In this document: positions 24,976 through 33,549 of the stretch, in pieces | Layout: every line of letters begins with the position of its first letter | Position numbering within the stretch: the first letter of the stretch is position 1 | Assembly: GCA_947508055.1 (NCBI GenBank) | Contig: CANNRR010000009.1 | Span: forward strand, 1 to 44,615 | DNA from: Burkholderiales bacterium | GTDB lineage: Bacteria; Pseudomonadota; Gammaproteobacteria; Burkholderiales; Burkholderiaceae_C | DNA length: 44,615 nt | Reading direction: 5' to 3' | Notes under the pieces: model-generated | Seen by the model: the letters and a program-made list of their open reading frames with translations, nothing else | Databases searched by the model: none | Told to the model about the DNA's origin: nothing | Made by a program: the position numbers and the translations under genes

Positions 24976-26982
24976 ATGTTTAGCAAAATTTTGATTGCCA
25001 ATCGCGGGGAGATTGCCTGCCGCGTCATCCGTACAGCCCGCAACCTGGGTTACCGGACCGTGGCTGTTTTCAGCGATGCGGACCGTGACGCACCCCATTT
25101 GGCCATGGCCGACGAGGCGGTGCACATTGGCGGTTCGCCTGCCGCTGAATCGTATTTGCGCATTGACGCCATTCTGGGAGCGGCGCGTAAAACGGGCGCA
25201 GATGCAGTCCACCCAGGCTACGGTTTCCTGAGCGAAAACGCGGCCTTTGCACAGGCTTGTGTGGATGCAGGGCTGGTCTTCATTGGTCCGCCAGCCAGCG
25301 CAATTACCGCCATGGGTGACAAGGCCCTGGCAAAGCGCCGCATGCTGGACGCGAGTGTGCCCTGCGCGCCTGGCTATCTGGGGTCAGATCAGAGCGATGC
25401 GACCCTGGTGGCCGAGGCAGAGAAGTTGGGCTTCCCCTTGTTGGTCAAAGCGGTGGCGGGCGGCGGCGGTCGGGGCATGCGACTGGTGCGGCAATTGTCG
25501 GAATTGCAGCAAGGCATTGAAGGCGCACGTCGTGAAGCGCTGAGTGCGTTTGGCGATGGCACGCTGATGCTGGAGCGCCTGATTGACAACGGCCGCCACA
25601 TCGAGATTCAGGTGTTTGCCGATGCCCATGGCAACGCGGTCTATCTGGGCGAGCGGGATTGCACGGCCCAGCGCCGCCGCCAGAAAGTGATTGAAGAGGC
25701 GCCTTCGCCCGTGGTGACCCCGGCCATGCGCGAGACCATGGGCAAGGACGCTGTGGCCGCTGCGTTGGCCGTGGGCTACCGCGGTGCCGGTACGGTGGAA
25801 TTCATCGTGGACGACCAACTGCGACACTATTTCCTGGAGATGAACACGCGCCTGCAGGTGGAGCATCCGGTGACCGAAATGATCACCGGCTACGACCTGG
25901 TGGAGTGGCAACTGCGTGTCGCTGCCGGAGAGCCATTGCCCGCCCGACAGGCCGACATCACCCTCACCGGACATGCGATCGAAGCACGTTTGTATGCGGA
26001 AGACCCCTACACCGGGTTCACCCCGCAGACCGGTACTGTGCTGTGGTGGCAACCTGCCAGCGCCATGCACGCAGCTGTTTCAAGCCCGGGTGTGGGACAC
26101 GGCGTGCGCGTGGACGATGGTATTGTGCAGGGCAGTGTGGTCTCGCCGTTTTACGACCCCATGGTGGCCAAAATCATTGTGCATGGGCGTGACCGTGATG
26201 ACGCTATTCGCCGCCTGCGTGCTGCCTTGGCCAACACGCCCTTGCTGGGCTTGAGGAACAACGGTCGCTTTTTGAGCGATCTGGTGGATCACCCCGCTTT
26301 TCGCAAGGCCGAGATGACCACCACTTTGATCGACCAGTGGCTGGAGCAAGGCCAGGCCCTGCTGCAGGCGCCGGTGCCGACGGATGATGTCTGGCGCGTG
26401 GCCGCGATGGCCGTGGCCATGCGCCAAGGCAGCAGCTGGCGTGCCAACAGCGTGGCCGCATTTGACTTGCGCTTGCAGTGCGGTGAGGTGGTCCGCGGCA
26501 TCCGTGTGCAACCGGATCGCCAAGGTGGTGTGGCGGTGAGCCTGGACGGTGCAACGGTGCAAGCCAGCGTGCTGGGCTTTAGCCAAGGGAGACTGCGCTA
26601 CGACGTTGACGGCGTGGTGCGCAGCGCCATCGCAGTATTTGCAGATGCGCAACTCCATCTGGCGCTGGACGGCAACTCGTTCCAATTTACCGAGGTATCT
26701 GCCTTCCCCGACGCCGATGCGCTGAAAGATGCCAGCAAGGCACGCTCTCCTGTGGCGGGCAAGGTGACCCAGGTTCTGGTGGTCAGCGGCGCTGACGTGC
26801 AAGTCGGCCAGCAACTGGTCTGTGTGGAGGCGATGAAGATGGAAATGTGGCTGTGCGCTGAGGCTGCAGGCGTGGTGCTGGCGGTGCACGCCAAGGCGGG
26901 CGACCAGGTGGAGTCTGGCGCGCTGCTGGTTGAACTTGAAACCTTGCGTGACAGACCTTCAGCTCTGTCCTCAATTGACTAA
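24976..26982 (+). CDS. Acyl-CoA carboxylase biotin carboxylase/BCCP (alpha) subunit, AtuF-like
   Basis: This subunit carboxylates its own biotin using ATP and bicarbonate. The 668 residues comprise a biotin carboxylase domain to about residue 450 (MFSKILIANRGEIACRVIR, ATP-grasp loop AVAGGGGRGMRLV, YFLEMNTRLQVEHPVTE), a linking domain, and a C-terminal biotinyl domain with EAMKMEM, whose middle Lys carries biotin. It pairs with the beta subunit encoded at 21158. An inverted repeat separates it from the hydratase gene. Substrate choice lies in the beta subunit, so this protein alone does not separate methylcrotonyl- from geranyl-CoA carboxylase. Confidence 0.9.
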   Translation: MFSKILIANRGEIACRVIRTARNLGYRTVAVFSDADRDAPHLAMADEAVHIGGSPAAESYLRIDAILGAARKTGADAVHPGYGFLSENAAFAQACVDAGLVFIGPPASAITAMGDKALAKRRMLDASVPCAPGYLGSDQSDATLVAEAEKLGFPLLVKAVAGGGGRGMRLVRQLSELQQGIEGARREALSAFGDGTLMLERLIDNGRHIEIQVFADAHGNAVYLGERDCTAQRRRQKVIEEAPSPVVTPAMRETMGKDAVAAALAVGYRGAGTVEFIVDDQLRHYFLEMNTRLQVEHPVTEMITGYDLVEWQLRVAAGEPLPARQADITLTGHAIEARLYAEDPYTGFTPQTGTVLWWQPASAMHAAVSSPGVGHGVRVDDGIVQGSVVSPFYDPMVAKIIVHGRDRDDAIRRLRAALANTPLLGLRNNGRFLSDLVDHPAFRKAEMTTTLIDQWLEQGQALLQAPVPTDDVWRVAAMAVAMRQGSSWRANSVAAFDLRLQCGEVVRGIRVQPDRQGGVAVSLDGATVQASVLGFSQGRLRYDVDGVVRSAIAVFADAQLHLALDGNSFQFTEVSAFPDADALKDASKARSPVAGKVTQVLVVSGADVQVGQQLVCVEAMKMEMWLCAEAAGVVLAVHAKAGDQVESGALLVELETLRDRPSALSSID

Positions 26983-26992
26983 AGGATTTGAA

Positions 26993-27874
26993 ATGGAAAA
27001 AGCAATACTCACCTGCGCCCTGACCGGCGTGCTGACCAACCCCAAACAGCACCCAGTGCCGGTAACACCGGCGCAAATGGCCGCCGAGGCGCGCGATGCG
27101 TTCAACGCGGGTGCGTCCATCATGCATGTGCATATCCGCAACCAGGAGCCGGGCATGGGCCAGATGCCGTCTTGGGACCCGGATGTGGCCGAGAGCGTGG
27201 TCAACGCCATTCGCGATGCCTGCCCCGGCGTCATCATCAACCTGACCACGGGCGTGGTCGGCAAAGACATCTCTGGCCCGCTGGCTTGCATCCGCCGGGT
27301 CAGGCCCGAGATTGCCGCCTGCAATGCCGGCAGCCTGAACTACCTCAAGATCAAGGAAGATGGCCACTGGGCCTGGCCGCCCATGGTGTTTGACAACCCG
27401 GTGTCCAAGGTGCAGCAGTTTCTGCACGTGATGCAGGAGTGCGGCACCCACCCCGAGTTTGAATGCTTTGACGTAGGCATCGTGCGATCGGTGGGCATGT
27501 TTATCAAGAATGGCATGCTCAAGCCCGAAATGGGCCGGGCCGAGTACAACCTGGTGATGGGTGTGGCCTCAGGCATGCCGTGTGACGCCGAGTTGCTGGC
27601 ACTGCTGCCGCAGTGGATGGCACCCGACTGCGTTTGGCAAACCACGTTGATTGGTCGTGCCGAGATCTGGCCCGTGCACCAAAAGACCGCCGACTTGGGC
27701 GGCATGCTGCGCACCGGCCTGGAAGATGCCTTCTATCTGCCCAATGGCGAGCGGGCCAGTGGAAACGGCGCGCTGATCACCGAATTGGCCCGCTGTGCGA
27801 CGAACGCGGGGCGTATGATCGCCAGCCCTCAGGAGGCGCGTGCTTTGTTGGGTCTGAGGGCGCAACCCGTCTAA
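26993..27874 (+). CDS. Beta-keto acid cleavage enzyme (BKACE, DUF849 family)
   Basis: BKACE enzymes condense a beta-keto acid with acetyl-CoA and split it into acetoacetate and a new acyl-CoA; 3-keto-5-aminohexanoate cleavage in lysine fermentation is the model. I start at ATG 26993 (MEKAILTCALTGVL), with AAAGGA 6-7 bases before it, giving 293 residues. The Zn ligands are expected at His45 and His47 (MHVHIR) and Glu244 (RTGLEDAFYLP). It follows the carboxylase alpha gene by 10 bases and so shares its transcript. In leucine or citronellol pathways this place is usually taken by an HMG-CoA-lyase-type enzyme. The actual keto acid is unknown. Confidence 0.9.
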   Translation: MEKAILTCALTGVLTNPKQHPVPVTPAQMAAEARDAFNAGASIMHVHIRNQEPGMGQMPSWDPDVAESVVNAIRDACPGVIINLTTGVVGKDISGPLACIRRVRPEIAACNAGSLNYLKIKEDGHWAWPPMVFDNPVSKVQQFLHVMQECGTHPEFECFDVGIVRSVGMFIKNGMLKPEMGRAEYNLVMGVASGMPCDAELLALLPQWMAPDCVWQTTLIGRAEIWPVHQKTADLGGMLRTGLEDAFYLPNGERASGNGALITELARCATNAGRMIASPQEARALLGLRAQPV

Positions 27875-27881
27875 ACCCCTG

Positions 27882-27890
27882 TGCTATAAT
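27882..27890 (+). promoter_or_regulatory. Extended -10 promoter of tRNA-Arg
   Basis: TGCTATAAT is a perfect extended -10 (TGnTATAAT), 10 bases before the first base of the tRNA. The -35 region is poor, which extended -10 promoters tolerate. Confidence 0.65.
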
Positions 27891-27900
27891 TTTTTGCTTA

Positions 27901-27977
27901 GCGGCTGTAGCTCAGTTGGATAGAGTACTTGGCTACGAACCAAGGGGTCGTGGGTTCAATTCCTGCCAGCCGCACCA
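27901..27977 (+). tRNA. tRNA-Arg (anticodon ACG)
   Basis: A 77-nt tRNA with encoded CCA. The acceptor GCGGCTG pairs with CAGCCGC, the D arm starts GCTCAGTTGGATAGAGT, the anticodon stem is CTTGG/CCAAG with anticodon ACG, and the T loop is TTCAATT. The first anticodon base would be edited to inosine to read CGU, CGC and CGA. tRNA-Arg genes are common integration targets, and the region after it is gene-poor. Confidence 0.96.
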
Positions 27978-27985
27978 TATGAATC

Positions 27986-28023
27986 AAGGACTTAGCGTCG
28001 AGAGACACTAAGTCCTTTCTTCT
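27986..28023 (+). terminator. Terminator after tRNA-Arg
   Basis: A perfect 10-bp stem (AAGGACTTAG at 27986-27995 and CTAAGTCCTT at 28008-28017) with a 12-base loop is followed by TCTTCTTT. It begins 8 bases after the CCA end of the tRNA. Confidence 0.75.
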
Positions 28024-28082
28024 TTGTGGTTCTGAGATACCACTTGGGATACCATTTCATTACCCATACTCATTTTCTGCTT

Positions 28083-28208
28083 GTGGCCCCACAGGGGCCA
28101 CATGTCTGTGGGCTGCCAATACTCTAGCGTGCAATATGCCTTTCGATTCTTGAACGATGCTGCGCTGGGATGAGGGAGCCCCTCGGGGACGGAAGGGCTC
28201 CCAGCGCA
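28083..28208. other. Hairpin-rich stretch without a convincing gene
   Basis: The 226 bases between the tRNA terminator and the MFS stop hold no gene I can support. They contain an 8-bp hairpin (GTGGCCCC/GGGGCCAC, 28083-28101) and a second, switchable one. In the latter, the right arm 28195-28208 can pair either as TCCCAGCGCA with 28161-28170 or as GGGCTCCC with 28174-28181. The second structure could end transcription of the MFS gene. A 79-codon minus-strand frame (28008-28247) overlaps both and has no recognisable domain. Confidence 0.45.
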
Positions 28209-28249
28209 GGGCCAATGCCCGCGAAGGGTGGCGAAGGAGGGAACCAATT

Positions 28250-29476
28250 TTAAAGAAAACCGGACTTTTCCATCTGATCGCGCTGCGCCAATGCCGGAAA
28301 TAGTTTTAGCCAGGACAGTGCAATAAAGATGGTGCCTACCCCACCCAGCACCACAGAGCCAACTGCACCAAACGCCGCCGCAGTCGCACCCGATTCAAAC
28401 TCGCCAAGCTGGTTCGACGCGCCAATGAATATCGAGTTAACTGCAGACACTCTACCTCGCATTTCATCGGGAGTCTCAAGCTGCACCAAGGTCATGCGCG
28501 TTACCACACTGATGCTGTCTGCGGCGCCCGTTGCCACCAAGGCAATCAAGGACAGGTAGTAGCTTTCAGAAATACCAAAAATGATCGTGGCCAAACCAAA
28601 TATGGCTACAGCTACCAGCAATTTGTACCCCACGTGGCGTCGCATGGGCCAACGCAACAGAGCCATGGACATCACAAGTGCGCCGACGGCCGGAGCTGCA
28701 CGCAATACTCCCAGCCCAATCGGACCAATCTGGAGAATATCGCGTGCGTAAATCGGCAATAGTGCGGTAGCCCCTCCCAAAAGCACCGCAAACAAGTCCA
28801 GTGATGTCGCCCCCAGCAGAACCTTGTGGTGCCAGACAAAGGTGAATCCAGCCAACACGGAATCCCAAGTCGCCGCAAGCGTGACCGGAAAGTGCTTGTA
28901 TTTGATTGCCAGTACAAGACCCATAGCCACCACAAGTAACGCAGCACAAGTTGCGTAAACTGCCGTGGGCCCGACCATATACAGGAACCCGCCAAGTGCT
29001 GGCCCACAAATGATGGCTGCTTGCATGCCGCTCGAACTCAGTGCCACCGCATGTTGCAGCATGTCCTGGGGCACGAGCAGGGGAGTCAATGCTTGCTGGG
29101 CGGGCATCTGGAAAGCCCGTGCAACGCCGAGCAATACGGAAATCGCCAAGATCAGTTCCCGGCTCGCTAGACCTAACTGGGTTGTAGCCACAAGGGCAAT
29201 GGCGATGGCAGCCTGCAGCAGCAGGCACAGTGCAAAGACGCGCCCGCGATGGTAACGATCCGCGACATGACCTGCAGGAAGCGTCAGGAATAAAGCCGGA
29301 ACAAACTGAAACAAACCGACCAGACCGAGATCCCACGCGCTGGAAGTGATGTCATACATGTGCCAGGCGACGGCAACCATGAGCATTTGGCTAGCCGTGA
29401 CACTACTGAGACGGGCTAACCACAACCGCATGAACGCTCGATTGGCCAACAAGTGAGAAAACGAGCTTTGTGACAT
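28250..29476 (-). CDS. MFS transporter, EntS-like exporter family
   Basis: A 408-residue integral membrane protein with roughly 12 hydrophobic helices. It belongs to the MFS_3-like exporters related to enterobactin exporter EntS. It opens with LLANRAFMRLWLARLSSVTA and has the MFS loop motif GHVADRYHRGRVF between helices 2 and 3. The N-half has ALTPLLVPQDMLQHAVAL and the C-half TRMTLVQLETPDEMRGRVSA, both typical of this family. The substrate is unknown; there are no siderophore or resistance genes beside it. Confidence 0.88.
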   Translation of the reverse strand: MSQSSFSHLLANRAFMRLWLARLSSVTASQMLMVAVAWHMYDITSSAWDLGLVGLFQFVPALFLTLPAGHVADRYHRGRVFALCLLLQAAIAIALVATTQLGLASRELILAISVLLGVARAFQMPAQQALTPLLVPQDMLQHAVALSSSGMQAAIICGPALGGFLYMVGPTAVYATCAALLVVAMGLVLAIKYKHFPVTLAATWDSVLAGFTFVWHHKVLLGATSLDLFAVLLGGATALLPIYARDILQIGPIGLGVLRAAPAVGALVMSMALLRWPMRRHVGYKLLVAVAIFGLATIIFGISESYYLSLIALVATGAADSISVVTRMTLVQLETPDEMRGRVSAVNSIFIGASNQLGEFESGATAAAFGAVGSVVLGGVGTIFIALSWLKLFPALAQRDQMEKSGFL

Positions 29477-29565
29477 GAATAGAGGATATGCGAGGCGAGC
29501 CTTCTGGCCGATGTCTTTTGAGCTTTGGTCAACCTCGGGTCACTTTGGCAAACGGACTACGAAGG

Positions 29566-30150
29566 CTAAACCGTCCCGTACTCAGAATTCGATTGTTGCA
29601 GTGCCTGAGCTCGATATTGCAGCAGTTGCCCGACTAGCGTATTGCAAAGGCTCCTGGTACAAAACTGGTAGTCGACAAAAGACAGATCCGACACGACGCG
29701 AACGGGCTTTGATACCTTCAAGGGTGTGGCCAGCGTGATCTTGGGCCCGAAGACTGGTTTCCTATCAACCACAGAAAATTTTTCAGTGTTGATGCCGTCA
29801 ATTTGACACCAGTCCAGATGCAACTTTTCGATCGTCGCTTTACTTTCGCTCTCGAATACGTAGCGAACCAGCACGTCGATTCCAGCTTCATCGGCGTGGA
29901 TGCCATGAATGTTGAACTGGTCGGAAATGAGCTGGGACTCAATAAACCCTACAACGACCAGCACGACGCTGGCAAACAATATCAGCTGGCCAGTGTCCAT
30001 TCGGCCGTACAGCAAAATTGCGATTATGAAAGTTGCCAGAAGCGTCGCGCCAAAGATCGATATGCTGCCTTCCCGCTTGGTCTGGTGCAGCTGCTGTGCA
30101 TCCATCGTTCCCCAGTTATAGCTTTCGTCTGGGTATTCGTTCATGGACAT
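29566..30150 (-). CDS. Two-helix membrane protein of unknown function
   Basis: A 194-residue protein; a second ATG two codons in (MNEYPDES) is an equally good start. About 30 polar residues precede two adjacent hydrophobic helices (ISIFGATLLATFIIAILLY and LILFASVVLVVVGFI). A C-terminal domain of about 120 residues follows, with alternating beta-like segments (ATIEKLHLDWCQIDGI). I recognise no family. The topology suggests both ends are cytoplasmic. It stands alone, 30 bases after tag on the same strand, so may share its transcript. Confidence 0.65.
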   Translation of the reverse strand: MSMNEYPDESYNWGTMDAQQLHQTKREGSISIFGATLLATFIIAILLYGRMDTGQLILFASVVLVVVGFIESQLISDQFNIHGIHADEAGIDVLVRYVFESESKATIEKLHLDWCQIDGINTEKFSVVDRKPVFGPKITLATPLKVSKPVRVVSDLSFVDYQFCTRSLCNTLVGQLLQYRAQALQQSNSEYGTV

Positions 30151-30180
30151 GGCAAAAGCCCCCGTGTGTGAATTCTGCCG

Positions 30181-30840
30181 TTAATCAGATGGGACTGGGG
30201 GTGACTGGAACTCGGCGCGCGCGGCAATCACTTGTAGGCGCGCCGAACATCCCACAATATGATCATTGACCAATCCCATAGCCTGCATGAACGCGTACAT
30301 GGTGGTTGGTCCCACAAAGCTCCAGCCACGCTTTCTGAGGTCCTTGGACAAGGCAATGGACTGTGCAGATGTCGTCAGGCCACCCAAGGTCTGGAAGGTG
30401 ATCTGTTCGGGGCGAGTACTGGCATCAGGCTCAAACTGCCAGAAGTATCTTGCAAGCGTTCCGAATTCGATTCGCAGTTCCTGGGCCCGCTTGGCGTTGT
30501 TGATTGTCGATGCGATCTTGCCCCCGTGGCGAACGATGCCGGCGTCCGACAGCAGTCGCTTGACATCGGACTCATCGAACGCGGCCACCCGGTCAATATC
30601 GAAGCCGGTAAACGCCAAGCGGAAAGCTTCGCGCTTTTTGAGGATGGTCAACCAGCTTAGGCCTGCCTGAAAGCCTTCCAGACAGATCTTTTCAAACAGT
30701 CGCGTGTCATTGTTGACGGGAATGCCCCATTCCGTGTCGTGGTAATGCTGGTACTGCGGCGTTGTACGGCACCAAACGCAACGGACAACTCGGCTGTCGT
30801 CGGTAAAGAGGCCGGTTGGTGCTGAGTATTCTTCAAGCAT
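30181..30840 (-). CDS. tag: DNA-3-methyladenine glycosylase I
   Basis: Tag excises 3-methyladenine from alkylated DNA. The family core is VRCVWCRTTPQYQHYHDTEWG near the N-terminus, where the Cys and a later His are zinc ligands, followed by LFEKICLEGFQAGLSWLTIL with the conserved Glu and Trp. The C-terminal NDHIVGCSARL carries the last zinc ligands. At 219 residues it is about 20-30 longer than E. coli Tag, mainly from an N-terminal MLEEYSAPTGLFTDDSR segment; no better internal start is seen. I saw no Ada box nearby. Confidence 0.94.
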   Translation of the reverse strand: MLEEYSAPTGLFTDDSRVVRCVWCRTTPQYQHYHDTEWGIPVNNDTRLFEKICLEGFQAGLSWLTILKKREAFRLAFTGFDIDRVAAFDESDVKRLLSDAGIVRHGGKIASTINNAKRAQELRIEFGTLARYFWQFEPDASTRPEQITFQTLGGLTTSAQSIALSKDLRKRGWSFVGPTTMYAFMQAMGLVNDHIVGCSARLQVIAARAEFQSPPVPSD

Positions 30841-30994
30841 GAAAACATTCCACAGTAGGTGCGTGATGTGCCATTGCAGTCATGGCCGGGAAACTACAGT
30901 TCATGCCTGGACCAGCGTTGTCACACGCCTCCTGGTGCGCTCCCGAAGCGAGCACTCTCGCATATCTTGACGGAGCTTGACAGGACATGCCGAC

Positions 30995-31444
30995 TTACTG
31001 CAAACGTCCCTTCAAGAATTCAGGCAACTCCAACGGCATGACGACAATGCCCTCCTCAATCAGGGACTCAGTTTCGGCGCGGGAGGCCTTGCCGCGAATG
31101 CCACGTTCAGCCGCCTCTCCGTAATGCATTTTTCGCGCTTCCTCGGCAAATTGTTCGCCCACATCATCGGTATTGGCCACAATGTGTTGAGCCACTGCCG
31201 TCCATACGGCTTGCAATGACTGGTCTGTCCCAGCGGAGAGTGCAACATTTCGCGCAGGCTCAACCACTTCGCGCCCGCTGCCCAAATTCAATCTGGGCGC
31301 GCTCAACATTTTAGTCACGGTCGCGTTTGCGCAAACCGGGCACTCAACCAGGCCGCGCTCTTGCTGGTCTTGAAAATCGGCTTCTGATGAAAACCAGCCT
31401 TCAAATACATGCTGGTGAGCGCACTGAAGGTCCATTACTTTCAT
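30995..31444 (-). CDS. DUF1178 family protein
   Basis: A 149-residue protein with the DUF1178 pattern: N-terminal DLQCAHQHVFEGWFSSEADF, a CPVC pair (VECPVCANATVTKML) resembling half of a zinc ribbon with the first Cys-x-His, and a C-terminal RKMHYGEAAERGIRGKAS. The end EEGIVVMPLELP is also typical. Its function is unknown, and such proteins are widespread in alpha- and betaproteobacteria. A second ATG three codons in is possible. Confidence 0.88.
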   Translation of the reverse strand: MKVMDLQCAHQHVFEGWFSSEADFQDQQERGLVECPVCANATVTKMLSAPRLNLGSGREVVEPARNVALSAGTDQSLQAVWTAVAQHIVANTDDVGEQFAEEARKMHYGEAAERGIRGKASRAETESLIEEGIVVMPLELPEFLKGRLQ

Positions 31445-31729
31445 AACAAGACTGCGCGACCATGTCCGACGCGCCAGGCTCGTACCAACGCAAGGGCCAT
31501 CACCCCTGATGAGGGGTCACGCACATTAAGGTAAAGGAGTTTCACGAACGCAGCTAAAAATAAGGGGACCGATCAAGGAAATCATCGCAGCAATAAATGA
31601 AGGCATTTCAACATCACGACCCAAAGTTTGACTGTCCGACGGTGGTTGGAATGCGCCTGTCTCTGTAGCCGAAAATCTGGTCCAGGCAGCGTCAACCACC
31701 ACGCCCCTTCTGATCAGGTGGATACAAGG

Positions 31730-32271
31730 ATGAATCGGCCTAGCATATATTCCTTGCCAATCCTTGAATGCCTCCGAAAGAAACCGATGCTTCCACTTGG
31801 ATCCATCTTATGCTCAACAAGTCTGCTGGTCGCTTTCGCAGCCTTCGCCACCACTGGTGTGGCCAGTGTAACCAGCGATGAAGTGGGTACCGGACTCAAG
31901 GCGGCGATCACGCGCGGTTCAGAGTTCGCGGTTGCCGAACTTGGAACAAACGACGGTTTCTTCGGAAATGAAAGAGTCCGCATTGGCCTGCCTGAATCGC
32001 TTCACAAGGTTGAGAGCGCGGCACGCAAGTTGGGCTTCGGTGCTCAGGCTGACGCGCTCATTGAAGCCATGAATCATGCGGCCGAAGCGGCTGTGGTTGA
32101 ATATTGGTCAACGCCGTCAAGAATATGTCCTTTAAGGATGCCAACGTCACACGCAAAGCCATGGATGGGCTGTTCGTGATGATCGCCGAAAATGAAAAGG
32201 AAATTCGCTCCGACCCTATTGGTACGGGCAGCAGTCTCTTGAAAAAGGTGTTCGGCTCGATCGGGAAATAG
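31730..32271 (+). pseudogene. Broken DUF4197 gene
   Basis: The first part (from about 31730, or ATG 31787) encodes a signal peptide and the N-terminal half of a DUF4197 protein, including TNDGFFGNERVRIGLPESL and EAMNHAAEAAV. Near 32097-32106 the reading frame shifts. In the new frame LVNAVKNMSFKDA (about 32104-32142) is followed at once by NVTRKAMDGLFVMIAENEKE and the family C-terminus LLKKVFGSIGK, ending at TAG 32269. So there are two lesions: a frameshift and loss of roughly 75-80 internal codons between the SFKDA and VTRKA blocks. The remaining sequence is well preserved, suggesting recent decay. Confidence 0.85.
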
Positions 32272-32444
32272 TCTCCAGTGTGGGAATTGCCTTGGCACAC
32301 CTGAAACTACATGGTTTCGGAAAGGCTTGTTTGTTCAGTCAATCGGATCAAAGCATGGCATTGGCAGCGGGATGTGACCGCTCGAGTGTGCAATCCAGCG
32401 TTTGTCGCCAAACTAAAAAACCGAAACCAAGCAAGGATGCCAAG

Positions 32445-33377
32445 ATGACGATGAAATTTGGCGCAATGAAAGTGATGTTGCTGCGCCCAACGGTGAAATC
32501 TGCAATTGTGTTGCCAATCGTGGCATTGCTTGTCCATTTGAGCGGTTGCAGCGCCATGGGCTCAGGAATTGATTCGGTGCCCCGACTCGCAACCACAAGC
32601 CTGACTCAAGTGCGAATTTCAGAAATCATTGCCAGCCCCGATCGAAGCTCCGCAGACCGAACCAACGACCTTCGGCGCAAACCCGATCAAATGCTCGGTT
32701 TCATCGGCATTCGTGCGGGAATGGTGGCGTTGGACTTGAGCGCCGGCGGTGGGTACACCACTGAATTGTTGGTAAGAGCGGTCGGCCCCGATGGAAGCGC
32801 ATATGGCCAGAGCCAACCACCTCGCCCGGTTGATGCACCCCCGCGCCCAGCAGTGACACCAGAAGGCAACTCTTCTCCCCAATTGCAAACGGCCCAGTTA
32901 GCGGCGCCACCAGTTGCCACAGTACCACCTCGCCGAACGTCAGCACAAGCGTTGGCAGAACGCGCCAAGAACCCACTGCTCGCCAATCTCTCTTCAGTGG
33001 TGCGCGTGTTTGAAGATCCTGTTCCGCCCGAACTGTCCGGCAAGCTCGACTTGGTAACGCTGATGTTCAACTATCACGATCTGGGACACATGGGGACTGA
33101 CCGCTTCCGGATGAATACTGCAGTGTTTGCTGGCTTGAAGTCGGGTGGCTTATATGTCATCGCAGACCACGCGGGTCGTCCTGGTACGGGGATCTCCGAG
33201 GCGGGAACCTTGCATCGGATTGAGGAAGCGTTTTTGCAACAGGAAGTCGAGTCGGCAGGGTTCAAACTTGTCGCGCGCGGTGATTTTCTTAGTAATCCAT
33301 CAGATCCCCGCGACAAAAATACGCCAGAGCCCGCACAGCCCAAGGATGAATTTGTGCTGAAGTTTGTAAAACCATAG
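32445..33377 (+). CDS. Lipoprotein with class I SAM-methyltransferase fold
   Basis: A 310-residue protein; the ATG 32445 follows AAGGA, while the frame open further upstream lacks such a site. A membrane segment (TVKSAIVLPIVALLVHLSGC) ends in a lipobox-like LSGC (Cys35), so it is probably exported and lipid-anchored. The following domain has a methyltransferase glycine-rich motif (VALDLSAGGGYTTELL) and late strands (DLVTLMFNYHDLGHMG, GGLYVIADHAGRPGTG). A Pro/Ala-rich insert of about 45 residues interrupts it after the second strand. S-adenosylmethionine is not expected in the periplasm, so its activity is unclear. The upstream DUF4197 pseudogene ends 174 bases before. Confidence 0.75.
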   Translation: MTMKFGAMKVMLLRPTVKSAIVLPIVALLVHLSGCSAMGSGIDSVPRLATTSLTQVRISEIIASPDRSSADRTNDLRRKPDQMLGFIGIRAGMVALDLSAGGGYTTELLVRAVGPDGSAYGQSQPPRPVDAPPRPAVTPEGNSSPQLQTAQLAAPPVATVPPRRTSAQALAERAKNPLLANLSSVVRVFEDPVPPELSGKLDLVTLMFNYHDLGHMGTDRFRMNTAVFAGLKSGGLYVIADHAGRPGTGISEAGTLHRIEEAFLQQEVESAGFKLVARGDFLSNPSDPRDKNTPEPAQPKDEFVLKFVKP

Positions 33378-33549
33378 CATATAGTCTGCCGAGGCCGTCA
33401 GCCGCGCTTGTACGCCGTACGCGTAGCGGCGGCATCGAGATACCCCAACAAATGCAATATGTTCTCAACTTGCTGGAAATGACGCCCCCTTCGGTAACGC
33501 CAGTGCCTGTCGGACCCAATTCCGTTTCGGGCTTTATTCGCGGACTTCC

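Noticed and set aside
24976-26982. Naming the carboxylase cluster liuABCD (leucine degradation)
   Set aside because: The order of genes and the beta-subunit pocket differ from methylcrotonyl-CoA carboxylase and no HMG-CoA lyase is present; symbols were left empty.
28008-28247. A 79-codon minus-strand frame beside tRNA-Arg, considered as an integrase remnant
   Set aside because: No recombinase catalytic motif is visible and the frame overlaps a terminator and several hairpins.
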